64,000 bases of DNA, taken from contig OY282431.1 in NCBI GenBank assembly GCA_958296035.1, positions 1,491,001 through 1,555,000 of the forward strand, written 5' to 3'. The notes beneath the pieces were generated by a model that saw only the letters and a list, made by a program, of their open reading frames with translations, made no database searches and was not told the origin of the DNA. A program made the position numbers and the translations under genes. Shown piece by piece: positions 45,453 to 55,324 of the stretch. This DNA comes from Paracoccaceae bacterium. Its GTDB lineage: Bacteria > Pseudomonadota > Alphaproteobacteria > Rhodobacterales > Rhodobacteraceae. Position 1 is the stretch's first letter, and each line of letters starts with the position of its first letter.

Positions 45453-46805
45453 ATGACACTACCAGATAGAATCGAGATCACCCAGGAATATTTGGAGGCC
45501 TTGCAGTTGCTAAAGAATGGTTCTTCGAGCCTGCTGGTGACCGGTCGCGCCGGGACCGGCAAGTCAACGTTGTTGAGGTATTACCGCGATAACTGTGCCG
45601 ATCGCCCGGTCGTCTTGGCGCCCACCGGTGTAGCGGCGCTTACTGTGGAAGGACAGACAATTCACAGCTTCTTCAGGTTTCGCCCGAACATTACGCCTGA
45701 TGTCATCAGGATGTCGACGGGTTGGCTGCCGGGGCGCTTCCGACGGCTGATGAAGGGACTCAGGACGATCGTAATCGATGAAGCCTCGATGCTCCGGGCA
45801 GATCTCCTTGATTGCATAAACGTGTTCCTGGAAAGGCATGGTCCTGTCCCAGGGGTTCCGTTCGGAGGCGTTCGAATGGTATTTTTTGGCGACCTGTATC
45901 AGCTGCCTCCTGTTGTTCTGAACAACGAAAGAGGCCTGTTCGATGGCAAACCCAATTATGAATCCGAGTACTTTTTTGATGCCAAGGTCTTCAATCAGGA
46001 TGATGGTCATCCACTACGTCGGATTGAGGTATTCAACCTCACACGCATTTTCCGGCAGCTGGACAACCGCTTCGTAACGCTTTTGAACAGGGTGAGAGAG
46101 GGAGTCGCAGACAAGCAGGACCTTATGATCCTAAACCAGCGGGTGACAAACTACAGGGAGTTTCCCAAGGAGAGCTTTTATGTCGTCTTGACCGGGTCAA
46201 ATCGAGCGGCCAACAAGATTAATCTTGAGCGCTTGTTCGCTATAGCCGGCAAGCAGCGTATGTGGACCAGTGTTGCTGTAACAACAGGTGTGTGCAGCAA
46301 GGAGCACGAAAGGGCACCACATGACCTGCAGTTTTGTGTCGGCGCGCAGGTCATGATGCTGACCAACGATCCTGACAGGGACTGGGTGAACGGCTCCCTG
46401 GGCATCATTGTCAATGTCACGGGGAGAGATTGCGCCGACAAGGTCACGATTCAGATAAAGGATGGCCCACGCGTCACTGTCGGATTGCATACCTGGGAAA
46501 ACTGCAGGTACGACATGGTGTCATCCAAGATAGTCTCGGTACCGGTCGGCACGTATACACAGTTTCCATTCCGCCTTTGCTGGGCCATCACAATTCACAA
46601 GAGTCAAAGCAAGACCTTCGATCGCATGGCAATCAACCTCAGGAGAGCGTTTGCCTACGGACAAACCTACGTGGCGCTGAGCCGGTGTACGCGGCTGGAG
46701 GGGCTTGATCTCTATCGGCCAATCGAGCAGCACAACGTGTTTTGTGATCCTCGCATTTCCAGGTTCATGGATGCCAACAATGTCGCCGGCGTAGCAACAG
46801 AATAG
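45453..46805 (+). CDS. PIF1-like superfamily 1B DNA helicase
   Basis: 450 residues; 5'-3' helicase of the PIF1/Dda/RecD2 group. Seen: Walker A VTGRAGTGKSTLL (residues 29-41), motif Ia VVLAPTGVAALTVEGQTIHSF, Walker B TIVIDEASMLRADLLD, motif III MVFFGDLYQLPP, motif V LCWAITIHKSQSKTFD, and motif VI YVALSRCTRLEGL. The motif around GDLYQLPPV and the TIHSFF element are typical of bacterial PIF1 proteins. No N-terminal nuclease or accessory domain. It stands alone; PIF1 helicases in bacteria act on G-quadruplexes and stalled forks, and are often carried by mobile DNA. Confidence 0.92.
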   Translation: MTLPDRIEITQEYLEALQLLKNGSSSLLVTGRAGTGKSTLLRYYRDNCADRPVVLAPTGVAALTVEGQTIHSFFRFRPNITPDVIRMSTGWLPGRFRRLMKGLRTIVIDEASMLRADLLDCINVFLERHGPVPGVPFGGVRMVFFGDLYQLPPVVLNNERGLFDGKPNYESEYFFDAKVFNQDDGHPLRRIEVFNLTRIFRQLDNRFVTLLNRVREGVADKQDLMILNQRVTNYREFPKESFYVVLTGSNRAANKINLERLFAIAGKQRMWTSVAVTTGVCSKEHERAPHDLQFCVGAQVMMLTNDPDRDWVNGSLGIIVNVTGRDCADKVTIQIKDGPRVTVGLHTWENCRYDMVSSKIVSVPVGTYTQFPFRLCWAITIHKSQSKTFDRMAINLRRAFAYGQTYVALSRCTRLEGLDLYRPIEQHNVFCDPRISRFMDANNVAGVATE

Positions 46806-47011
46806 GCTGGAATGCACTCCACCAGCGGTCGCGTCTGGGCGGCGTGGACAGAATCAACAGCGAGATTCATTAGACGGCCGCGATTCGAACCACCCGAGAG
46901 TTCACAGGTGCGGCGAGCACCATTGCGTTTCAGCTCTGTCAGGACAGGGGAGAGCAGTGAATTCTTCCAAATCCGCACAAAACGGGCGAGGGGAGGGGCT
47001 TTGCCAACCAG

Positions 47012-47950
47012 TCAGTAACCCCGCTGTATGTTCACAACGTTCTCCAGGGTGCCGCCATTCATGTGTCTGGCAATGTTGCGCACAAGTATTCTCGCAGCGG
47101 TTTCAACACGGGTCTCCGATGCAATGTGCGGCCAGATGGAAATCCGCTCATTGGCCCAGAAGGGATGTTCCGGCGGCAGCGGCTCGATTCTGAATACATC
47201 AAGTGTGGCATGAGAGATTCGCCCGCAATCAAGAGCATCAAGAAGTGCGTCGTCGTCGATCAGCGCTCCGCGACCGGAGTTTATTATCGACAGACCAGGC
47301 TTGGCAAAGGCCAGGCTCTTTCGATTGAATAAATTGGTGGTTGCCGGTGTGAGCGGCACGAGCAGGACAACAATGTCTGCCTCCGCAAGCACCTTCCTGA
47401 GACCCGCCTCGCCACAGTAGGTCCTGATGCACGGCAAGGACTTGGGCGTTCGGCTCCATCCCAGCAATTGAAAGTTCAGGCTTGCGAGCGACCGCAGGCA
47501 GGCCTGTCCCAGAGACCCGAGACCAAGCATACCGACAACGCGGTGCCGAGCCAATGGAGGTGAAAGATGTTTCAGCCATTGTCCGCTCCGATTTCGGATA
47601 TGCGCGTCCATTCCAATATGGTAGCGCAGGACCTGGGCTGTCACCCACTCGACCATACCTTCGACCATACCCGGGTCCACCATTCGCACCAGGGGTACCT
47701 TCAGGGTCGGATTTCCAACAATCTCCTCGACGCCTGCCCACAGACTCAGGACAGCCTGCAGGTTGCGAAAGCCGGAGAAATCTGAAACCGGCCCGTCCGG
47801 GGCATGGATAATGTAGTGCACGCTATCCTTGTCCGGGGGTTCTACAACCAGTTCCGCTTCGATATTTTGCCGGCTCAATTCCTTGCCGAGACCCGGCAGC
47901 CATGTCCGATGGCGTTTCTGATGGGCGGAAAACAGAATGTTCCTGGGCAT
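47012..47950 (-). CDS. 2-hydroxyacid dehydrogenase (glyoxylate/hydroxypyruvate reductase A-like)
   Basis: 312 residues of the GhrA branch. Seen: VVGMLGLGSLGQACLRSL (NAD(P)-binding Rossmann loop), LPLTPATTNLF-like VLLVPLTPATTNLFN, INSGRGALIDDDALLDAL with the catalytic Arg region, TLDVFRIEPLPPEHPFW with catalytic Glu, and WPHIASET with the catalytic His. Reduces glyoxylate or hydroxypyruvate. Its start is two bases beyond the rodA stop, so it is the last gene of the cell-shape operon, an odd association. It could use glyoxylate from the ureide genes, but nothing proves this. Confidence 0.88.
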   Translation of the reverse strand: MPRNILFSAHQKRHRTWLPGLGKELSRQNIEAELVVEPPDKDSVHYIIHAPDGPVSDFSGFRNLQAVLSLWAGVEEIVGNPTLKVPLVRMVDPGMVEGMVEWVTAQVLRYHIGMDAHIRNRSGQWLKHLSPPLARHRVVGMLGLGSLGQACLRSLASLNFQLLGWSRTPKSLPCIRTYCGEAGLRKVLAEADIVVLLVPLTPATTNLFNRKSLAFAKPGLSIINSGRGALIDDDALLDALDCGRISHATLDVFRIEPLPPEHPFWANERISIWPHIASETRVETAARILVRNIARHMNGGTLENVVNIQRGY

Positions 47951-47952
47951 AC

Positions 47953-49101
47953 CTATCTTTCTTGCGTCCGGTCATAGAGATAGGCGCTTTGCATTAATCC
48001 AAAGCCAATCATCAGGGTTACCGTCGCCGAGCCACCATAGGAAATGAAAGGCAGCGGCACGCCCACGACCGGAGTCATTCCTGTGACCATCGCCAGGTTG
48101 ATCGAAAAATACAGGAAAAACATGGTACCGAGGCCGAAGATTAGTAGTGAATGAAAACGCTGGCGCGCACGAATCGACATGTATATGCAAATGGCCACGA
48201 TGGTGGCATAGAAAAAGAGTAGAATCAGCCCCCAAACAAGGCCGAATTCCTCGCCCAGTGTATTAAACACGAAGTCTGTATGTCGTTCGGGGAGGAAACC
48301 CAGGCGACTCTGCGTTCCGTTGAGGTAGCCTCTACCCGTCACACCACCTGATCCCAGCGCGATAATTGATTGCGCTATGTGGTAACCCGAACCGAGAATG
48401 TTCTGGTCGGGGCTCAGAAACGTGTCGATACGCTGATATTGGTAGTCTTCGAGTATTTGCCAAGCTGATCCACGGCTGACCAGAACGAGATACACGCCTG
48501 CGACAGCCAGCAATCCCCCGGCTATGAAATAGAATATGCTGACACCGGCTACGAACATCACGATGATGCCGCCGATGGCTACCAGGACTGCCGTTCCGAG
48601 ATCCGGTTGATTGGCAATCAGCAGTACCGGCAAGGCAATGAGTAAAAGTGGCAACGCAACCCAAAGCGGCTTCGATATCTTGTCAGTTCCGATGGCGTCG
48701 TAATAGGCGGCTAGAACGACGATGACGCCCAGTTTGGTCAGCTCGGAAGGTTGGAATTGAACGGGCCCGAGCCGGAGCCAGCGACTGGCTTCGGTACCTG
48801 GCACTGCGAGAATTTCGGTCAGTATTAGCAAGCCGATGCAAACCAGATAGGCCGGGAACACAAAGAGTTTCCAGAAGCTGACCGGAATTGGCGTTATGAT
48901 GAGCATCAGCACAAGGCCAATCAGGAACTTTTGCAATTGCGGCAGGGCCCATGGGTATGCAGCGCCCCCCCCAACAGAATAGAGCACCACGAAACCCAGA
49001 ACGGCAAGTACGCACAACGAAAATATCAACAGCCAGTTGATGTGGTTCAGGCGTTCGAACCACGCCATTCCTGCATTATCGGAGGAGCTGTAAAGACTCA
49101 T
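47953..49101 (-). CDS. rodA: rod shape-determining glycosyltransferase RodA
   Basis: SEDS-family peptidoglycan polymerase, 382 residues, ten predicted helices. Seen: the conserved GGAAYPWALPQLQKFLIG, HTDFVFNTLGEEFG, and the C-terminal VGVPLPFISYGGSAT, which are diagnostic of RodA/FtsW. Works with PBP2 in side-wall elongation. Overlaps the PBP2 gene by four bases (ATGA). Confidence 0.96.
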   Translation of the reverse strand: MSLYSSSDNAGMAWFERLNHINWLLIFSLCVLAVLGFVVLYSVGGGAAYPWALPQLQKFLIGLVLMLIITPIPVSFWKLFVFPAYLVCIGLLILTEILAVPGTEASRWLRLGPVQFQPSELTKLGVIVVLAAYYDAIGTDKISKPLWVALPLLLIALPVLLIANQPDLGTAVLVAIGGIIVMFVAGVSIFYFIAGGLLAVAGVYLVLVSRGSAWQILEDYQYQRIDTFLSPDQNILGSGYHIAQSIIALGSGGVTGRGYLNGTQSRLGFLPERHTDFVFNTLGEEFGLVWGLILLFFYATIVAICIYMSIRARQRFHSLLIFGLGTMFFLYFSINLAMVTGMTPVVGVPLPFISYGGSATVTLMIGFGLMQSAYLYDRTQER

Positions 49102-51038
49102 GCGGTTGAATGGACTGGGAGTTCTTGGATGTCATCAATCAGCTGCAGCGACTGCCACAACTCGGCTACCTTCTGGCGCTGACCTGGCGGATAAGCGGTA
49201 AGCGGAGGCAGGTGGCCATAGCGGAGCCGCAGCAGAATATCACGGGCAATCGGAGCGGCCACTTTCGAGCCACTCCCACCGTGTTCAACAATAACCGACA
49301 CCGCGTATTTCGGTTTGTCGCCAGGTATATATCCACAGAATAGCGCATGGTCACGCCGCTCCCACGGTAAGTCCTCGTTCTGGACTACACCTCGTTCGCG
49401 CTCGCGACGGGATATGTTGCGTACCTGGCTAGTGCCGGTCTTGCCAGCCAGGAGGTGTCGCGAATCGATGCATCTCGAAGAGTAAGCTGTTCCCTGGCGG
49501 GTGTTAACAACATCAAACATGGCACCGCGAATCAGCTCAAGTCCCTCCGGTTTATCCTGAAGCGGTGGAAAGTCTACGGAAGGTGCTTTTGTTCCACCGA
49601 GTGAATTTATCAGTCGAGGAACCACAACGCGACCCGTGGCAAGGCGAGATGTCATTATTGCCAGTTGAAGAGCAGAGACCAGGACATAACCCTGGCCAAT
49701 TGAGGCATTGAGCAGGTCCCCCAGTCGTGGAGAACGCCGGACATTCTGTTCGATCCACGTTTCATCGGGTACAACGCCCTTAACCGGACCAGGCACAGGC
49801 AGTCTGGGAGCAATACCAAGTCCAAATCTTTTGGCAGTTTCTGCAATGACCTCGAATCCTAGGCGCTCGGCGAGCTTGTAGAAATAGACGTCGCACGATT
49901 CGGAAATAGCCCTGGGCAGATCGACTCTGCCATGGCCATAACTCTTCCAGCAGTGGAATCGCGTGCCAAATCGTTCAATTGCACCATCGCAGGTCACCTG
50001 CTCTCCAGGATCAATCCTTTCGTGATGCAATGCCGCCAGTGCAATTGCAGGCTTGATTGTAGATCCCGGAGGATACAGGCCTTGCCAGCAGCGATCAAAG
50101 AGGGGTGCACGATCGTCATCAAGATACTGTTGATATTCTGCGTGAGTCAGCCTTTTCACAAATCGATTGGGGTCGAAGTTCGGGGTTGAAGCCATGACCA
50201 GGATTTCGCCTGTTATCACGTCCATAACGACAACCGATGCCGCCTCCGAGCCGAGTCGGGCGTTGGCGAACGTCTGCAGTTCACTCTCCAGTGACAACTG
50301 GACATCTTGTCCGCGAACCGGTTCGGCTCGGTCGAGCTCCCTGATTACCCTGCCAAAGGCATTAACCTCGATCTTTTGGGTGCCGCTGTTGCCACGCAAC
50401 TCCTTTTCGAGGCTCCTTTCAACGCCGGTCTTTCCCAAATGGAATCTTGGCAAGTGCAGGAGCGGGTCCTTGTCATTCGGGTCGTCAAGATTTGCTTGAC
50501 TGACCCTGCCGACATAGCCGACGACATGCGAAAAGTCATTGCTGACCGGATAAACGCGTTCTGAACCGTAGTCTGCATATACGCCGGGCAGGGCAGGTGA
50601 ATTGACCGACACGGCGGCGACCTGTTCCCATGAAACATCATCTGCTACCAACAAGGGCGTGTAGGCCCGGTGCCTTTTGATACGGTCAAGTTGCTGCTCT
50701 ATTTCCGCCTTTGACATCGGAACGATCTTTGAAAGGCGCCACAGGACCTCACGCAGGTCATTGGCCTGTTCAGGTACGATCGTGATCAGGTACCGTTTCT
50801 TGTTTTCGGCCAGCACGATACCGTTGCGATCAGTAATCAGGCCGCGCTGGGGAGCGACAAGTCGAAAGTCAATGCGGTTGGACTCGGCGAGGTTGAAATA
50901 GTTTTCGGCCGCCCTTGTCTGCAGGTAAGCGAGTCTCCCTCCAATTGCACAAACAAGCGCCGCCTGGATTCCGCCAACCAGGAGCGCGCGCCTGGTCGTG
51001 ACCTTGCGAATCTTCTTGTTGGAAAACAGAACGAACAT
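49098..51038 (-). CDS. mrdA: penicillin-binding protein 2
   Basis: Class B PBP, 646 residues; transpeptidase of the elongasome. N-terminal membrane anchor (RALLVGGIQAALVCAIGG), a PBP dimer/pedestal region, then the transpeptidase with PGSTIKPAIAL (active Ser in SxxK, about residue 325), SESCDVYFYKLA (SxD) and AGKTGTSQV (about 528). Length is typical. It lies between mreD and rodA as in most proteobacteria. Confidence 0.96.
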   Translation of the reverse strand: MFVLFSNKKIRKVTTRRALLVGGIQAALVCAIGGRLAYLQTRAAENYFNLAESNRIDFRLVAPQRGLITDRNGIVLAENKKRYLITIVPEQANDLREVLWRLSKIVPMSKAEIEQQLDRIKRHRAYTPLLVADDVSWEQVAAVSVNSPALPGVYADYGSERVYPVSNDFSHVVGYVGRVSQANLDDPNDKDPLLHLPRFHLGKTGVERSLEKELRGNSGTQKIEVNAFGRVIRELDRAEPVRGQDVQLSLESELQTFANARLGSEAASVVVMDVITGEILVMASTPNFDPNRFVKRLTHAEYQQYLDDDRAPLFDRCWQGLYPPGSTIKPAIALAALHHERIDPGEQVTCDGAIERFGTRFHCWKSYGHGRVDLPRAISESCDVYFYKLAERLGFEVIAETAKRFGLGIAPRLPVPGPVKGVVPDETWIEQNVRRSPRLGDLLNASIGQGYVLVSALQLAIMTSRLATGRVVVPRLINSLGGTKAPSVDFPPLQDKPEGLELIRGAMFDVVNTRQGTAYSSRCIDSRHLLAGKTGTSQVRNISRRERERGVVQNEDLPWERRDHALFCGYIPGDKPKYAVSVIVEHGGSGSKVAAPIARDILLRLRYGHLPPLTAYPPGQRQKVAELWQSLQLIDDIQELPVHSTA

Positions 51039-51055
51039 CAGGCGCTACGGTTTCT

Positions 51056-51574
51056 CTATCGGTACTGGGTTTCTGAACCCTTTCCTATCCTGAACATAAT
51101 CGCAGTCAATGCAACGATGATTGGATAGGAAATCGTAGTCGTTACAAGATAGCTCGAAATGGCAAAGGTCGTCATCGCCTGGGAAAAGGTAAGCAATAGA
51201 ACCAGCTGGAACAGCAGCAAGGCTGCCGCAAACAGTCCGGCGACCAGGGCCCATTCAGCGATAAAGTGGAAAGCGGCCAGTCGCGGGCCTTTGGCGCGGA
51301 CGATTTCGGTGGCGACGAGCATCAATGCCGTCCACAACCCGGGTGGAAGGCCGTAGACAATCTCAAGTACACAAAAGGTAACCAAAACCATTGCCAGGGA
51401 AGGCCCTTTCGATGTGTGAAGGATCCAGGCACAAAACAGGCAGTAGACGAGGTTCGGGAAGGAGAAGTTGACAGCATAGAGCGTTGCAGGCTGGATGTCG
51501 AGGGCTGTGAACAGGATCGCCAGCACAGTCAGCAGCGTGTTCCGAGCAATGAATTTCAGGCCGCGTCGGACCAT
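51056..51574 (-). CDS. mreD: rod shape-determining protein MreD
   Basis: 172 residues, five hydrophobic helices (for example LAMVLVTFCVLEIVYGLPPG and WALVAGLFAAALLLFQLVLLL). MreD is poorly conserved, and the assignment rests on size, topology, segment YGLPPGLWTALMLVATEI, and position between mreC and mrdA. Gap to mreC is 24 bases. Confidence 0.9.
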   Translation of the reverse strand: MVRRGLKFIARNTLLTVLAILFTALDIQPATLYAVNFSFPNLVYCLFCAWILHTSKGPSLAMVLVTFCVLEIVYGLPPGLWTALMLVATEIVRAKGPRLAAFHFIAEWALVAGLFAAALLLFQLVLLLTFSQAMTTFAISSYLVTTTISYPIIVALTAIMFRIGKGSETQYR

Positions 51575-51598
51575 TCTACGGCCTCTCCAGACTGGGCT

Positions 51599-52474
51599 TT
51601 ATCGATCTTCTCTGGTCAGGAGCCGGGGTTCCGTGCTCTCGAAAACTCTGGGACGATACCGGACAACTTTGAGGTGGATCAGATCACGGAAGTCAGCCGA
51701 GGGCAATACGCGCACGCGTCCGGAAGGGCTGAATGCCAGTGTACCGACCAGGTAGTTGGGAGGAAAGACACCCCCTTCTCCGGTCGTCACCACACGGTCT
51801 CCAGGGTTGGCCCGACCAACTCGCTCCAGCAATTGTACGAGAGGTTGCGATGTGTGGTCACCGACCACAAGGCCGCGGGTGCCCGAAGGCAGGATTTTGA
51901 TCGGAATTCGACTCGATGAATCGGTAAGGAGAATGACGCGAGCAACGGTACGTGAAACATCCGCAATTCTGCCGACGACTCCGTCGCCGTCGGTCACGGG
52001 CCAGCCGGGCTCGACGCGGTTTTCACTTCCAATGCCGATCAGCAGGGAATTTCGAAACGGGGATGATGTATCGGCCAGCACCGGTGCCGAAATGGAGGTC
52101 TCATCAGGAACATCAACCAGGTCCACGAGCTTCTTGAGAGACGAATTCTCGTGGCGCAAGACGCGGATAACTTCACGCAACTGTTCGAGATCTCGTCGTG
52201 CCAGAGCGAGTTCTTCGGCGTTCCGCCGGGCCTGTGCCACATGGCGGATAATGCCAATGCCCTGGCGGAGATACTCGCCGGGCTTCAGACCAAATTCAAT
52301 GAAGGGAACAAGGCTGTCGACCAAGCGGAAACGCAGGAGGTCTACGCGATCGTTGTCAATCCTCCACAACAGGAAAACGCCGATCAGTACGATGGCAACC
52401 AGTCCGGTCACAACACGGCGAAATGCCTTGCGATAGACCTCATCCCGCCGTGACCTCGAATATGGGTTGGTCAC
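51599..52474 (-). CDS. mreC: rod shape-determining protein MreC
   Basis: 291 residues: short cytoplasmic tail, one membrane helix (VVTGLVAIVLIGVFLLW, about residues 21-37), a coiled coil (AEELALARRDLEQLREVIRV), and a periplasmic beta-rich part with PVTDGDGVVGRIADVS and LLTDSSSRIPIK, both typical. Anchors the elongasome and activates PBP2. 17 bases after mreB. Confidence 0.95.
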   Translation of the reverse strand: MTNPYSRSRRDEVYRKAFRRVVTGLVAIVLIGVFLLWRIDNDRVDLLRFRLVDSLVPFIEFGLKPGEYLRQGIGIIRHVAQARRNAEELALARRDLEQLREVIRVLRHENSSLKKLVDLVDVPDETSISAPVLADTSSPFRNSLLIGIGSENRVEPGWPVTDGDGVVGRIADVSRTVARVILLTDSSSRIPIKILPSGTRGLVVGDHTSQPLVQLLERVGRANPGDRVVTTGEGGVFPPNYLVGTLAFSPSGRVRVLPSADFRDLIHLKVVRYRPRVFESTEPRLLTREDR

Positions 52475-52491
52475 GTCGCGCTCCCGAAAGG

Positions 52492-53532
52492 TCAGCTTTC
52501 AAAGTCGATTATTGGTCCCAGTCTCTTGCCCATGGCGAGCGCGATCCCGGTGCCGGTGGCGACACATTTCAGCGGGTCCTCGGCGATGGTCACGGTGAGC
52601 TTGCTGTACTCGTGAAGCGCAATGTCGATCTCCTTGAGAAGGGCACCCCCACCTGTGAGGACGATGCCGTTTTCCCACAGGTCGGCCGACAGTTCGGGTG
52701 GAATGCGGTGACAGGCCGTTGAAACAGCCCTCCGGATCTGGTCGACCGGGTCTCGTAGTGCCTCTGCAATCATGCGCTGCGAAATGTAAACTTCTGCAGG
52801 ATGGCCGCCGTCCTTTGATCGACCCTGGAAGCTGACCTTTTCGCCGGCGCCATCTTCAGGGATCCTTGCCGTTCCAAGCGAATTCTTGATTCTCTCGGCA
52901 GTCCTGTAGCCCATGTGAATGCTGAGCTCATCCAGGGCATAGTTGACAAGTGTCTCGTCCATGTAGTCGCCGCCGACCCGTATCGAGGTGGCGTAGACAA
53001 TATCTCCCATAGAGAGAACCGCAACTTCGGTGGTTCCTCCGCCGATATCAACAATCATGCAGCCCTGCGGACCAAGAATTTCGAGACCAGCCCCGAGGGC
53101 CGCTGCGATAGGCTCTGGAATCAACCCGGCAGTGCGCGCTCCGGCCGACAGCACAGACTGGCGAATTGCCCGCTTTTCGACTGCCGTAGCCCCATGGGGC
53201 ACGCAAACGATTACCTTTGGTTTAGCGAACACCGAGACGCGGTCAACTCGCCGCATGAAGTACTTGATCATCTCTTCGGCGACCGCGAAATCCGCAATTA
53301 CGCCGTCACGCATCGGTCTCACGACCTGAATTGAACGGGGCGTCCTGCCCTGCATCTCCTTGGCGGCCTTGCCGACTGCAATGACTCGTTTGCGACCATC
53401 CTTTACATGGTAGGCCACAACAGAGGGCTCATCGACGACGATTCCTGAACCGCTGACATGAATCAGGGTATTGGCGGTTCCAAGGTCAATCGCCATGTCA
53501 TGGGTAAGCAACGAACTAAGCGGGCCGAACAT
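52492..53532 (-). CDS. mreB: cell shape-determining actin MreB
   Basis: 346 residues. Seen: DLGTANTLIHVSG (phosphate 1), CVPHGATAVEKRAI, the phosphate 2 loop MIVDIGGGTTEVAVLS, and GIVLTGGGALLKEID (adenosine loop). Membrane-associated filament that positions wall synthesis; implies a rod-shaped cell. It begins the mreBCD-mrdA-rodA unit, 177 bases after leuA on the same strand. Confidence 0.97.
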   Translation of the reverse strand: MFGPLSSLLTHDMAIDLGTANTLIHVSGSGIVVDEPSVVAYHVKDGRKRVIAVGKAAKEMQGRTPRSIQVVRPMRDGVIADFAVAEEMIKYFMRRVDRVSVFAKPKVIVCVPHGATAVEKRAIRQSVLSAGARTAGLIPEPIAAALGAGLEILGPQGCMIVDIGGGTTEVAVLSMGDIVYATSIRVGGDYMDETLVNYALDELSIHMGYRTAERIKNSLGTARIPEDGAGEKVSFQGRSKDGGHPAEVYISQRMIAEALRDPVDQIRRAVSTACHRIPPELSADLWENGIVLTGGGALLKEIDIALHEYSKLTVTIAEDPLKCVATGTGIALAMGKRLGPIIDFES

Positions 53533-53709
53533 ACTTGCCTACGAAACCAGAAACCATTTGTAGCTGACGTTACCTGGTCCTACGAATGTCGCCGATCAAC
53601 CTGCGCCGCAGCACTGTTCGAGGACATAAGACAATCCGCCACAAGTTGATGTTCCTTCATAGTAGCAATAACGGACCTGCTTGCAACGCTGCTTGTAAGC
53701 CTGCCAGGC

Positions 53710-55275
53710 TCAGAGGCTTGCCAATTCCTGACTCTGGGCCGCCATCCGTCGCCGAACAAGACTGTTGAGGGCTGCAACATAGGCATTTACCGAAGCCAGC
53801 ACAGTATCGGTATTGGAAGACTGTCCATTAACAATAAGCCCGTGCTCGCTAAGCGTTATCGACACCGTTGCCTGGGCATCCATGCCCTCGGTAACCGCGT
53901 GGACCTGGTAGTTCTGCAGTCGCGCCTCATGGCTGAAAATCTTCGAAACCGCATTGAAGGCTGCGTCGACTGGTCCCGAACCACATGCCCGGGCTTCTCG
54001 GCACGTCCCGTCCAGCCGCAACCTGATATGCGCTGACTGCGGCGATTCTGTTCCGCACACAACGCGCAGGTATTCGACCGCCAAGGTTGCACTGCCATTT
54101 TGTGAATCGGAGGATTGCATAATCGCGATCAGGTCGTCGTCATAGACTTCGCGTTTGCGGTCGGCGAGAAACTTGAACTGCCGAAACACCTCGTTGAGAC
54201 GATTGTTGCCGATCTCATATCCGAGTTCATGCAGCTTCTTGCGCACTGCAGCCCGGCCTGAATGTTTGCCAAGTACAATACTGGATTCGTGCAGCCCTAC
54301 TTCCTCCGGGCGCATGATCTCATATGTACCGGCGTGCTTGATCATTCCATCCTGGTGGATACCGGCCTCGTGGGCGAATGCGTTCTTCCCAACAATTGCC
54401 TTGTTGAACTGCACTGGAAAGCCGGTCGCCTGGGAAACCAGCCGGCTGGCCTGAATGATTCGACTGGATTCGACACCTGTTCGAAATGGCATGATGTCTT
54501 GGCGCACCCGCATGGCCATGACAATTTCTTCCAGTGCAGCATTTCCGGCTCGCTCACCGAGCCCGTTTATGGTGCACTCGACCTGCCTTGCCCCTGCATC
54601 GACTGCTGCCAGGGAATTGGCGACCGCCAGACCAAGGTCGTTGTGGCAGTGGGTTGACAAGGTCACGCAGTCGATATCGGGGACGCGTTCACGCAACATG
54701 CGAATGACGGCCGCACTTTCCACGGGAGCCGAATAGCCGACAGTATCGGGAATGTTGATGGTCCTGGCACCCGCCTTGATGGCTGTTTCCACGGCCCGGC
54801 AAAGGAAGTCGTGATCTGTACGAGATCCGTCCTCCGGCGACCATTGGACATCGTCGCAATACCTCCGGGCCTGCCTCACGGATCTGTCAACGGCCTCGAT
54901 GACATCTTCCGGGTCCATCTGCAGCTTGTACTTCATGTGCAGCGCGGAAGTTGAAATGAAGGTATGGATGCGCGGTCGTCTTGCCATTTTCAAGGCTTCG
55001 CCGGCCCGGTCTATGTCGCTGGGAGAGGAGCGTGCCAGACCACATACGGTGGCCCTTTTGACCTGTTGAGAAATCTCCTGAACTGCCTTGAAGTCGCCCT
55101 GGGAGGCAATCGGAAATCCAGCCTCGATGATGTCTATACCCATCAGGTCGAGCAATTCAGCAATTTCCAGCTTGCTAGAAAGAGACATGGTTGCGCCGGG
55201 AGACTGTTCGCCATCGCGCAAAGTAGTATCAAAGATCAGAACACGCTCGGTTCCGCCTGAGTGCTGGATGGTCAT
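53710..55275 (-). CDS. leuA: 2-isopropylmalate synthase
   Basis: 521 residues; first committed enzyme of leucine synthesis (acetyl-CoA plus 2-ketoisovalerate). Seen: LIFDTTLRDGEQSPGATM (residues 13-30, catalytic Arg and metal-binding Asp), LSTHCHNDLGLAVANSL, NGLGERAGNAALEEIVMAM, and a C-terminal regulatory domain after residue 390 that binds leucine. ATG preceded by AGGA at seven bases. Feedback control by leucine is known for the family, and the leader here adds a candidate attenuator. Confidence 0.97.
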   Translation of the reverse strand: MTIQHSGGTERVLIFDTTLRDGEQSPGATMSLSSKLEIAELLDLMGIDIIEAGFPIASQGDFKAVQEISQQVKRATVCGLARSSPSDIDRAGEALKMARRPRIHTFISTSALHMKYKLQMDPEDVIEAVDRSVRQARRYCDDVQWSPEDGSRTDHDFLCRAVETAIKAGARTINIPDTVGYSAPVESAAVIRMLRERVPDIDCVTLSTHCHNDLGLAVANSLAAVDAGARQVECTINGLGERAGNAALEEIVMAMRVRQDIMPFRTGVESSRIIQASRLVSQATGFPVQFNKAIVGKNAFAHEAGIHQDGMIKHAGTYEIMRPEEVGLHESSIVLGKHSGRAAVRKKLHELGYEIGNNRLNEVFRQFKFLADRKREVYDDDLIAIMQSSDSQNGSATLAVEYLRVVCGTESPQSAHIRLRLDGTCREARACGSGPVDAAFNAVSKIFSHEARLQNYQVHAVTEGMDAQATVSITLSEHGLIVNGQSSNTDTVLASVNAYVAALNSLVRRRMAAQSQELASL

Positions 55276-55324
55276 GGAAATGTCCTGGTAAAGATCGGAG
55301 TGTTTTCGAAGTGGCGGTGCAATT

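Noticed and set aside
46870-46900. TTCGAA with flanks resembling a tRNA T-loop (GGTTCGAATC on the reverse strand)
   Set aside because: The bases beside it do not form a T-stem and there is no acceptor or anticodon arm around it.
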